Positions 14,924-22,556 of a DNA stretch of 26,453 nucleotides are shown here, piece after piece. Where the stretch lies: contig CAYFUL010000019.1 in assembly GCA_964346375.1 (NCBI GenBank), forward strand, positions 1 to 26,453. The letters run 5' to 3'. Source of the stretch: CAYFUL01 sp964346375 (GTDB taxonomy: Bacteria > Bacillota > Clostridia > Tissierellales > Peptoniphilaceae). The notes under the pieces were generated by a model that searched no databases, was not told where the DNA came from, and saw only the letters and a program-made list of their open reading frames with translations. Each line of letters starts with the position of its first letter. Within the stretch, counting starts at the first letter, position 1. The position numbers were made by a program, and so were the translations under genes.

Positions 14924-15740
14924 AAAGAGTCCCATTTTGTAGCGCGGAGAATGTATCCCCATGTTGTAAATCCCCATACTTTAACCCTTCATAAAACCAT
15001 TTTACCCTCTGCTCGCTGCTTCCATGGGTAAATGTATCTGGTCGTACTTCTCCTGTTGCCATCTCCTGGATTTTATCATCTCCTATTGCAGATGCAGCGT
15101 TTAACGCCTCCTCTATATCCCCTTCTTCTAAGTAGCCTTTATTTTGTACGTAATGAGCAAATACTCCGCCATAGTAGTCTGCCTGTAGCTCTAGTGCTAC
15201 TGAATATTTATTGTACTCCGTTTCTGATACTCTTCCTCTAAGGGATTGTACTTTTCCTAATATTCCCAGTTGGTTTTGTACATGGTGGCCTACTTCGTGG
15301 GCTAGTACATAGGCAAAGGCAAAGTCTCCCGACGCTCCAAATTTATTTGTCAAGTCGTCATAAAATGAGGTGTCTATATACACTACATTGTCTAGCGGAC
15401 AGTAAAATGGTCCTACTTGTGATGTTGCTCTTCCACATCCACTATTTACTACTGAACTGTATAAGTTTAGCTGTGGCTCAACGTAGTCCATATTATTTTC
15501 TCTAAATATTTCGTTCCATACGTCCTCTGTATCTGCTAAGACTACTGATAAAAATTCGTCCCTTTCTGTTGGAGGTCCTGGATTTTGTCCGCCTCCTGCT
15601 GTCTGTTCAAGTACTTGCATAGGATTTCCGCCTATTAAATATATTATAAGCATTAGTACAAGTCCACCTACTCCTATTGTAGCTGGACCTCCGCCACCTC
15701 GTCTTACATTGTCTGATTTTCTCCTACCTTGCCATTTCAT
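14922..15740 (-). CDS. Neutral zinc metallopeptidase, YpfJ family
   Basis: 272-residue membrane-anchored metallopeptidase-like protein. A basic and glycine-rich N-terminus (1-20) leads into one hydrophobic segment (about 21-38), then the catalytic domain outside the membrane. The zinc site HEVGHH is at 148-153 with His148, Glu149 and His152, and the downstream LELQADYY (183-190) supplies the expected third-ligand region. The GCGRATSQVGPFYCP segment (101-115) is characteristic of the YpfJ/zinc_peptidase family, whose substrate is not known. AAGGAG precedes ATG 15740. It follows the MltG-like gene in the same direction but a terminator lies between, so it probably has its own promoter (TATATT at about 15766-15771). 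Confidence 0.92.
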   Translation of the reverse strand: MKWQGRRKSDNVRRGGGGPATIGVGGLVLMLIIYLIGGNPMQVLEQTAGGGQNPGPPTERDEFLSVVLADTEDVWNEIFRENNMDYVEPQLNLYSSVVNSGCGRATSQVGPFYCPLDNVVYIDTSFYDDLTNKFGASGDFAFAYVLAHEVGHHVQNQLGILGKVQSLRGRVSETEYNKYSVALELQADYYGGVFAHYVQNKGYLEEGDIEEALNAASAIGDDKIQEMATGEVRPDTFTHGSSEQRVKWFYEGLKYGDLQHGDTFSALQNGTL

Positions 15741-15785
15741 TTGACCAACTCCTTTTTCTCAATATACCCAGTTTAGTTTATTATT

Positions 15786-15811
15786 AAAAAAAAGAGGGGC
15801 TAGTTTGCCCC
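15786..15811 (-). terminator. Terminator overlapping the 3' codons of the MltG-like gene
   Basis: On the minus strand GGGGC-AAACTA-GCCCC followed by TCTTTTTTTT. The left arm and loop encode the last residues Gly-Ala-Asn and the TAG stop, so the hairpin forms partly from coding sequence. Confidence 0.85.
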
Positions 15812-16486
15812 GTAAAGTTCCTCTATTATTTTTGCTACTTTTAGTGGTGTAATTACTTCGTATACTCCCTGTAATACTCCATTTCCATATCCCATTTCAT
15901 TTACTTGGCTTACAAATTTCTCTACGTCTAGTATTACTCCCTTATCCTTTAGAGCTTCTCCTACTGTTCGTGGATCTACTGGTGTGGAAAATTCTAGTAC
16001 ATATTTTCGCTGCTCTGTCCCTGTTAGTTTACATACTATTTCTCGTACCTTCATTCCCGTTTCTAGTTGGTATGTCCCCACGGCAAAACTATTCCTTAGT
16101 CCCATATCCTCTACTAGCTGTTCAAAGTAGAGATTATTTTCTACTAAGTTTGTCGCTACTAGCTTCTGTCCAATTGAGGATAGGTCTTCATTTTCAAATA
16201 TAGTTATTTCTACTTCCTTTCCCACTTCTATACTCTCTGGTACTTCTACTGGAACTACTTCCTCTTTCTTTTCTCCCGTTACTAAAGTGTGTAGCTGTCC
16301 GTAGGTTTTTTTAACCTCTTCCACTATTCCAAAGTTTGTTTCTACTCCCTCATATGTGTCTATATATAATTTGTCTATTCTCCACTTTACAACTAATACT
16401 AGCCCTAGAAAAATTAACAGGGAGATTAAATATCCTATTAGTCGTGAGAAAAAATCTCGTATTCTAATTCTAACAAATCCGTTCAA
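15800..16486 (-). CDS. MltG-like membrane protein without the catalytic domain
   Basis: 228-residue protein with one membrane segment at about 16-35, a charged linker, and a domain at about 92-155 resembling the N-terminal LysM-like part of endolytic transglycosylase MltG/YceG: the stretches FENEDLSSIGQKL, VGTYQLETGMK and REIVCKLTG align with that pattern. The catalytic YceG domain with its glutamate is missing; instead there is a second small domain (about 165-225) reading PRTVGEALKDKG. It may bind peptidoglycan or act as a regulator. The start is TTG 16486, chosen because AAGGAGG lies eight bases before it and no ATG is better placed. It shares a palindromic promoter with the divergent pseudouridine synthase gene. 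Confidence 0.65.
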   Translation of the reverse strand: MNGFVRIRIRDFFSRLIGYLISLLIFLGLVLVVKWRIDKLYIDTYEGVETNFGIVEEVKKTYGQLHTLVTGEKKEEVVPVEVPESIEVGKEVEITIFENEDLSSIGQKLVATNLVENNLYFEQLVEDMGLRNSFAVGTYQLETGMKVREIVCKLTGTEQRKYVLEFSTPVDPRTVGEALKDKGVILDVEKFVSQVNEMGYGNGVLQGVYEVITPLKVAKIIEELYGAN

Positions 16487-16499
16487 AAGTTTCCTCCTT

Positions 16500-16531
16500 C
16501 TGATATAATATTTCAGTAACTATTATATCAG
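16500..16531. promoter_or_regulatory. Palindromic divergent promoter (TATAAT on both strands)
   Basis: CTGATATAATA (16500-16510) and TATTATATCAG (16521-16531) are a perfect 11-bp inverted repeat. The + strand -10 is TATAAT at 16504-16509; the - strand -10 is at 16527-16522. Expected starts are back to back near 16515/16516. A fair minus-strand -35 (TTCACA) lies at 16550-16545. Confidence 0.7.
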
Positions 16532-16545
16532 AAATGGAGATAAAT

Positions 16546-17511
16546 GTGAAAGAGGTTGTAATTGGCAAGAACGACCATGAGCAAAGGCTGGATCGTTTTT
16601 TAAAAAAATACTTTGAAAGGGCAAATTCGTCCTTTATCTATAAAAATATTCGCAAGAAAAATATTGTAGTAAATGGCAAAAAACAAAGCCCTGAATATAT
16701 TTTAATGGAGGGGGATGTTATTAAGATGTTTCTCTCTGACGAGACTATTGAAAAATTTATTCGTAAGAGTAAAAATCTTCGCAGTAGTGATTTTCCCATT
16801 GTCAATTTTGAGGACGAAAATATTATTATTATGGAAAAACCTGCAGGAATTTTAAGTCATTCTACAGGAGAGTATGAAAAAAATCTTGTGGATATGATGG
16901 TAAACTACCTTATTGAAAAGGGGGATTTTGTCCCTCGCATTTCTAAAGCCTTTAGACCTTCCATTTGTAATAGACTTGATAGAAATACTTCTGGTTTAGT
17001 AATTGGGGCGAAAAATTATACTGCCCTAAAGGAAATTAACGAGGCAATTAGAAATGGCGGAGTTAAAAAATTCTATACCACTATTGTTAAGGGGAAAACC
17101 CCTAAACATTTTACCCAAGAGGCTTTTTTATACAAGGATGATAATAAAAATCAAGTTTGGGTAAAAAAAGAAGAGGATGAAAATTCTAAGTATATTAAAA
17201 CTGAGTTTACCACTCTTTATTCCAATGGGGAGTATTCTATTTTAGAGGTGGACTTAATTACCGGAAGAACCCACCAAATTCGCTCCGGGTTATACTCTAT
17301 GAATCATCCTATTATTGGCGATAGAAAGTATGGGAATAGTAAGGTTAATGATTTTTTTAGAAAGAAATTTAATCTTAATAACCAATTTCTACACGCCGGT
17401 CGACTTCTTTTTAAAGAATTTTCTGGTGAACTATCCTATTTATATGGGAGAGAGTTTAGGATGGAACTTCCAAGTAACTTTAAAGAGATTAGTGATTTTT
17501 TAAAGGAGTGA
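16546..17511 (+). CDS. RluA family pseudouridine synthase
   Basis: About 321 residues. An S4 RNA-binding domain comes first (QRLDRFLKKY, then KKNIVVNGKK), followed by the RluA catalytic domain with the active-site motif NRLDRNTSGLV (catalytic Asp in RLDRNTSG), the EKPAGILSHST motif and the late GRTHQIR motif. These enzymes convert chosen uridines of 23S rRNA or tRNA to pseudouridine; the target cannot be told here. The start GTG 16546 is preferred since GGAG (16536-16539) is six bases upstream; the in-frame ATG at 16534 has no ribosome site. The stop overlaps the region of the copper ATPase start, so the two genes are probably co-transcribed. Confidence 0.9.
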   Translation: MKEVVIGKNDHEQRLDRFLKKYFERANSSFIYKNIRKKNIVVNGKKQSPEYILMEGDVIKMFLSDETIEKFIRKSKNLRSSDFPIVNFEDENIIIMEKPAGILSHSTGEYEKNLVDMMVNYLIEKGDFVPRISKAFRPSICNRLDRNTSGLVIGAKNYTALKEINEAIRNGGVKKFYTTIVKGKTPKHFTQEAFLYKDDNKNQVWVKKEEDENSKYIKTEFTTLYSNGEYSILEVDLITGRTHQIRSGLYSMNHPIIGDRKYGNSKVNDFFRKKFNLNNQFLHAGRLLFKEFSGELSYLYGREFRMELPSNFKEISDFLKE

Positions 17512-17516
17512 TATTG

Positions 17517-18362
17517 TTGAAGGAGAGTTTTGACGTTTACGGAATGACCTGTTCCGCATGTCAGAACGCAATTGAAAAAACTGTTAATAAACTTGATGGT
17601 GTTAAAAGTGTTAGCGTAAATCTTCTTTCAAATTCTATGGCAGTGGACTTTGACGAGGATGCAGTTAATACTAATGACATTATAAGTTCTGTAAAATCTG
17701 CTGGGTATGATGCTAAGGTAAAGGGTGGCGAAAAATCCCAGGCAGTAGAGGAAGATATTATTGATGTTGAGCTAAGGAATATGAAGAGAAGAATTATTCT
17801 ATCTCTAATTTTCTTCCTACCACTTTTTTATATTGCAATGGGTCCCATGGTAGGCATTCCTCAACCTAGTTTTCTAGTTGGACATGAAAATATTCTTATT
17901 CTTGCTCTAACCCAGATGTTTTTAACTATTCCTGTAATGATTGTAAATAAACATTTCTTTATTGGAGGATTTAGGTCTCTATTTAAGAGGATGCCAAATA
18001 TGGACTCCCTTATTGCAATTGGCTCATCAGCGGCCTTCCTTTACGGTGTAATAGTTATCTATAAAATTTCCTACGGATTAGGTCATGGAAACCATGAGTT
18101 GGTAGGTCATTATGCCCACGATTTATACTTTGAATCTGCGGCAATGATACTGACATTAATAACTCTAGGTAAATTTTTAGAGGCAAGGGCAAAAAAACAA
18201 ACCTCTAACGCGTTAAATTCTCTTATGGATTTAACTCCAGATAGGGCAATTGTTCTTCGTGATGGAGTAGAGGTTGAGGTTCAAGTTGAGGACATTGTAC
18301 TAGGGGATATTATTGTAGTAAAACCTGGAACTAATATTCCAGTAGACGGAGTAATTGTAGAG
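17517..18362 (+). CDS. copA: Copper-translocating P-type ATPase, N-terminal part (gene split by gap)
   Basis: First ~282 residues of a P1B-type ATPase that exports Cu+. An N-terminal heavy-metal-associated domain carries GMTCSAC (CxxC metal site). Hydrophobic segments follow from about residue 80, and the actuator domain begins with RAIVLRDGVEVEV and VVKPGTNIPVDGVIVE just before the 10-N gap. The start is most likely TTG 17517, eight bases after AAAGGAG (17502-17508), which lies in the last codons of the pseudouridine synthase gene; TTG 17514 and GTG 17508 are in-frame alternatives. Confidence 0.92.
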
Positions 18363-18372
18363 NNNNNNNNNN
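18363..18372. other. Assembly gap (10 N) inside copA
   Basis: Ten N between PVDGVIVE and DRVFAATTNKTG. The P-type ATPase actuator loop with TGE normally lies here, about 22 residues. Frame needs a missing length of 2 modulo 3; about 65 bases would fit. So the gap length is a placeholder. Confidence 0.95.
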
Positions 18373-20035
18373 CGATAGGGTATTTGCAGCAACTACCAAT
18401 AAAACTGGCTACTTTAAATTTAAGGCAACAGAAATTGGAGAGGACACTACAATTTCTAAGATAATAAAATTAGTAGAGGATGCAAATGCAGACAAGGCTC
18501 CTATCGCACAGATTGCCGATAAGATAAGTGGAGTTTTTGTACCAGTTGTACTATTAATTGCACTAGTTACCTTTATAGTTTGGATGTACTTAGAGGGAGT
18601 GGACAGGGCAGTATCAATGGCAATTTCTGTACTGGTTATATCATGTCCATGTGCCCTAGGACTTGCAACTCCAGTTGCCATAATGGTAGGTACAGGAGTT
18701 GGTGCGAAGCACAATATCCTATATAAATCAGCTACATCCCTAGAGGTACTAGGCCATGGAGACGTAGTACTACTTGATAAGACAGGTACTATTACAGAGG
18801 GAACTCCAAAGGTAACAGATGTACTATACAAAACAAAAACTCTTGAAGAATTTTTAGAGATTGCTACAGGATTAGAGGAGAGGTCAGAACATCCACTTTC
18901 TAAGGCTGTACTAGACTATACCAAGTCAAAAAATATAGTATCTCCAAAAATTGAGGAGTTTATTTCCATTACCGGTAAGGGAGTAGTGGCTAGGATAGAT
19001 GGCAAGGACTACATTACTGGAAATGAAAAACTGATGTTAGAAAATAATATAGATATTACTGAGGCAATGGACTACTCTAAAAATCTTGCAAGTAAGGGAA
19101 AAACTCCACTATACTTCGCATCAGAAGAGGGATTTTTAGGAATAATCGCAGTAGCAGATACTATTAAACCAACTTCAAAAGTAGCTATTGAAAAATTAAA
19201 GAGTCTCGGCAAAAAAGTAGTAATGATAACAGGAGATAATAGCATTACTGCAAATGCCATAGGAGAAGGCATAGGACTAGATGAAATAATAGGAGATATT
19301 CTGCCACAGGATAAGGAAAAGATAGTGAGTAAATATATGAAAACGGGGTATAATGTAATCATGGTAGGAGACGGGATAAATGACGCACCCGCCCTTACTA
19401 GAGCAGATACTGGAGTTGCAATAGGAGCAGGTACAGATATAGCCATAGAATCGGCAGATGTAGTACTTGCAAAAAGCGACCTAGTAGACCTTGTAACAGC
19501 AATAGATCTTTCCAAGGCAACTATAAAAAACATTAAACAGAATTTATTCTGGGCATTCTTCTACAATACAATAGGAATTCCAATAGCGGCAGGATTATTT
19601 TTCTATAGCTTTGGACTAAAACTATCCCCTATGTTTGCATCGGCAGCGATGAGTTTATCATCAGTGTTTGTAGTAACAAATGCACTACGACTAAATAGCT
19701 TTAAACCATCAATAGCAAAGGGAACAGACGAAGTAAAGGAGGACAAAGACGTAAAAGTAATAGACTTAAAAAATGAAAATATAGGTAAAATTGAAAGGAA
19801 GAGTGATATGTTTGGATTAGGAGAAAAGGAATCAAAGACATTAAAAATTGAAGGCATAACTTGTAATCACTGTGTAAAAAGGGTAGAAGATGCACTAAAT
19901 AAACTAGAAGGAGTAAGTGCAACAGTAAACTTAGAAAATGCAGAGGCAGTAGTAAAAGGAGGAGAGAATGTAACAGAAGAAGAACTAAAAAATGCTGTGG
20001 AAGAAGTTGGTTATAAAGTATTAGAAATTAAGTAA
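18373..20035 (+). CDS. copA: Copper-translocating P-type ATPase, C-terminal part, with C-terminal HMA domain
   Basis: About 553 residues continuing copA; the frame is open from the gap, reading DRVFAATTNKTG, so the methionine at 18584 is not the start. It has the Cu+ channel motif CPC (in VISCPCALGLATP), the phosphorylated aspartate in DKTGTITEG, the HP motif region (EERSEHPLSKA), the GDGINDAPALTRAD hinge, and the YN and MSLSS motifs in the last two membrane helices expected for Cu+ pumps. After a charged linker comes a second metal-binding domain with GITCNHC and a complete CopZ-like fold. An HMA domain at the C-terminus in addition to the N-terminal one is unusual. The reconstructed protein is about 857 residues. 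Confidence 0.94.
19808..20035 (+). other. Possible internally initiated CopZ-like copper chaperone
   Basis: In-frame ATG 19808 lies eight bases after AAGGA (19795-19799), in the linker just before the C-terminal HMA domain. Initiation there would yield a ~75-residue soluble protein with MxCNHC-type metal site, the size of CopZ chaperones. This is a proposal from sequence alone; the same bases are also codons of copA. Confidence 0.35.
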
Positions 20036-20051
20036 AAAAAAGGAGTGGAGT

Positions 20052-21392
20052 ATGTCTTACAAAGAAAAATATCAAGAGAAACTAATAACAGCTGCAGAGG
20101 CTGCAAAACTAGTGAAATCTGGAGATATAGTAGAGTATGGATGGGGTATAGGTACAACATTTGATATTGACAAGGAGCTTGCAAAGAGAGCTGGAGAGCT
20201 TGAAAATGTACAAATACATGGAGGAGTCCTATTAAAACCTCTTGAGATTTTTTCAGCGGATCCAGAGGGAAAGAGCTTTACTTGGAATTCATGGCACGCA
20301 GGAGGACCAGATAGAAAGGTTCTAGCAAGCGGAGCAGGATTTTATACACCAATGAGATATTCAGAAGTTCCAAGATATTATAGAGAAGTAGTAGATGTAG
20401 ATGTTGCATATTTCCAAGTAGCGCCAATGGATGAACATGGATTCTTTAACTTTGGACTAAATACATCACACCAAATGGCAATAATCGACAAGGCGAAAAA
20501 GGTAGTAGTAGAAGTAAATGAGAAGATGCCTTATGCACTAGGAAGAGCAGAGTCAGAAGTTCATATAGACAATGTAGATTTTATAGTAGAAGGTTCAAAT
20601 CCAGAACTAGCAGAACTACCAACAGGAAGCTTTGGAGAAGTGGATAAAAAGGTAGCAGAGTTAATAGTACCAATGATACCAGATGGAGCAGTACTACAAC
20701 TTGGAATAGGCTCAATGCCAAATGCAATAGGCTCAATGATAGCAGATTCAGATTTAAAGGACCTAGGAGTTCATACAGAGATGTATGTAGATGCCTTTAT
20801 GAATATGGATAAAAAGGGCAGAATAACAGGAAAGAAAAAGAACATCGACAGAGGCAGACAGGTATATGCCTTTGCAGCAGGAACAAGGGAATTATATGAC
20901 TATATAAACCACAATCCAGAAATAATGGCAGCTTCAGTAGAGTATACAAATGGCGCAGATACCATTGCACAATTAGACAACTTTATCTCTATAAATAACG
21001 CAATAAACGTAGACCTTTGGGGACAAGTAAGTTCAGAAACATCAGGATTTAGACATATTTCAGGAGCAGGCGGACAACTTGACTTTACATTAGGAGCATA
21101 CCTTTCAAAGGGAGGTAAGGGATTTATCTGTCTATCATCAAAATACTATGACAAGAAGGCAGAAAAGGAAGTATCCAGAATTGTACCAAACTTTGAAGAG
21201 GGATCAATAATTACAGTACCAAGACCATGCACATTCTATATAGTAACAGAATATGGAGTACTAGACTTAAAGGGACTTACAACATGGCAAAGAGCAGAGG
21301 GAATAATAAACCTAGCAGCACCAGAGTTTAGAGATGAATTAATAGCAGCAGCTGAAAAAGCAAAGATTTGGAGAAATTCAAATAAGAGATAA
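20052..21392 (+). CDS. Butyryl-CoA:acetate CoA-transferase family protein
   Basis: 446-residue enzyme of the acetyl-CoA hydrolase/transferase family. The closest match by eye is butyryl-CoA:acetate or 4-hydroxybutyrate CoA-transferase. The expected catalytic glutamate is Glu243 in GVHTEMYVDAF; the CoA-binding glycine motif is QLGIGSMPNAIG, and the GQVSSETSGFRH and GAGGQLDFTLGA motifs are conserved. In fermenters it converts butyryl-CoA with acetate to butyrate and acetyl-CoA. It lies 16 bases after copA with AAGGAG, so it may share the transcript, but the pathway has no obvious link to copper export. Substrate preference is not provable from sequence. Confidence 0.93.
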   Translation: MSYKEKYQEKLITAAEAAKLVKSGDIVEYGWGIGTTFDIDKELAKRAGELENVQIHGGVLLKPLEIFSADPEGKSFTWNSWHAGGPDRKVLASGAGFYTPMRYSEVPRYYREVVDVDVAYFQVAPMDEHGFFNFGLNTSHQMAIIDKAKKVVVEVNEKMPYALGRAESEVHIDNVDFIVEGSNPELAELPTGSFGEVDKKVAELIVPMIPDGAVLQLGIGSMPNAIGSMIADSDLKDLGVHTEMYVDAFMNMDKKGRITGKKKNIDRGRQVYAFAAGTRELYDYINHNPEIMAASVEYTNGADTIAQLDNFISINNAINVDLWGQVSSETSGFRHISGAGGQLDFTLGAYLSKGGKGFICLSSKYYDKKAEKEVSRIVPNFEEGSIITVPRPCTFYIVTEYGVLDLKGLTTWQRAEGIINLAAPEFRDELIAAAEKAKIWRNSNKR

Positions 21393-21396
21393 AATG

Positions 21397-21427
21397 AGAC
21401 CCATCGTAAAGATGGGTCTTTTTTTGG
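21397..21427 (+). terminator. Intrinsic terminator after the CoA-transferase
   Basis: AGACCCATC (21397-21405) pairs with GATGGGTCT (21411-21419) around GTAAA, followed by TTTTTTT. Confidence 0.95.
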
Positions 21428-21559
21428 CTAAATGTCAAATATTGGGGAGACTCGTTAATTTGAATCTCTCTTCTTATGTAAAACCAATATATAAATACTA
21501 ATTTAATCCTTAATTTAAAACCTTCTAAATATTACCAATTTTAGGTGCAAGAAATAAAA

Positions 21560-22010
21560 CCTAGAGGTTTTCAAAATTTTCCGATTTTTTAATTCCTTAC
21601 TTACATTAGAGCATTTCTCCTCTCTAAATAGTTTAAAGTTTTTCATACCAAAACAATTTCTTTTAATGTTTTTATCTTGTTATGAGTTCCTTTTGGCAAA
21701 ATAGCTCTTTTAACCTATAGGCAATTTGTAAATCTTTATTTAGTTCTAGCATTAGTGAAACTTCTTTTTGAATTCTCTTTCTTATATTTTCTAAAGCCTA
21801 TGAAACCTGTCTTATGAAATGATACCTATCAATAATATGAATAGAATATTTAAAGAACCTATTCTTAACAGACTTAAAATTACAAGACATATCACTAAAA
21901 AAAGCTTAACAGAGTTTCTTTCCTTATTATAAATCCGTTTAAATAGCTAAAATAAGTATTTTTATCTCTAGAAGGTAAAATATCAATATAGAGTGAGTAT
22001 AACCATTAAG
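21560..22010 (-). pseudogene. Decayed ISL3-family transposase remnant
   Basis: Reading the minus strand from about 21984 gives DILPSRDKNTYFSYL, then a one-base shift in a T7 run, then SDMSCNF and SIHIIDRYHFIRQVS, a TAG stop, then ALENIRKRIQKE and a second stop at 21674-21672. DILPSR, the SDM metal-site region and IDRYHFIRQV are hallmarks of ISL3-family DDE transposases. The C-terminal NGxxEGVNN part and both element ends are missing or unrecognisable. At least two stops and one frameshift make it dead. The rest of the 21427-22097 gap shows nothing else except the promoter of the next gene. Confidence 0.8.
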
Positions 22011-22058
22011 TAGAGAAGTCTAATACTTGTTATTTCTAAAGTTAATTTTTAATATGTA

Positions 22059-22067
22059 TGATATAAT
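22059..22067 (+). promoter_or_regulatory. Extended -10 promoter of the duplicated exported protein
   Basis: TGATATAAT is an extended -10 (TGN followed by TATAAT). No good -35 is present at 16-18 bp, typical for extended -10 promoters. AAAGGAGG lies just before ATG 22098. Confidence 0.6.
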
Positions 22068-22097
22068 TTTTTATGAATAATACTGAAAGGAGGACGT

Positions 22098-22556
22098 ATG
22101 AAAAAATTAGTTGTTTTTTTGCTGTTGTTAATCTTAGTTGCTGGAACTGGCATTGTTTTATTTATGTACAATTCAAACCCTAGTTCATCACAAATGAAAA
22201 ATATTGATTCAATCAGTACCGAAGATTTTATAGCACAAATTGAGAGCGAAATAAATTCGGGTGAAATTTTAAATATAGATTGTTTAGAACTTTTAAGTAA
22301 TATGTATCCGGATGAAACGACTTATGCTAGCGCTATGGTGGATACATATGCTTCTGGTGATGAAAGTAAAAGGCTAGCATTTTTGAAAAAAAGGTTTTTT
22401 GAAACCAACAATAGTATATATCTAGATGAAATTTCTAAATCGATAGAGTTTGAAATTTCGAATATTGAGGATAAGAGAGTAGAGAGTTTAAAAAAATTGC
22501 AAGTAAATACTCTGATGAAGATAATACGCGTGACTGGAGGGTTTTTTACGATTTAG
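22098..22556 (+). CDS. Exported duplicated protein, frame-0 N-terminal segment (152 aa)
   Basis: I do not recognise a named family. The N-terminus is a signal peptide or membrane anchor (MKKLVVFLLLLILV, to about residue 23), then an acidic helical region at about 40-116 (FIAQIESEINSGEIL...LELLSNMY) that is repeated in the second frame near 24261. The frame ends at TAG 22554-22556, 19 codons past an A7 run (22490-22496). The -1 frame at that run continues IASKYSDEDNTRDW without interruption into the long second frame. So either ribosomes slip there, or one A has been lost. AAAGGAGG gives an ideal ribosome site. Confidence 0.7.
   Translation: MKKLVVFLLLLILVAGTGIVLFMYNSNPSSSQMKNIDSISTEDFIAQIESEINSGEILNIDCLELLSNMYPDETTYASAMVDTYASGDESKRLAFLKKRFFETNNSIYLDEISKSIEFEISNIEDKRVESLKKLQVNTLMKIIRVTGGFFTI

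Noticed and set aside
18584..20035. A separate short P-type ATPase gene starting at the methionine at 18584
   Set aside because: The same frame is open back to the N gap and encodes conserved ATPase sequence, so it is the rest of copA.
21441..21473. A fourth copy of the palindromic repeat (GGGGAGACTCGTTAATTT...)
   Set aside because: Only a loose resemblance to the right arm; no paired GC-rich stem could be confirmed.
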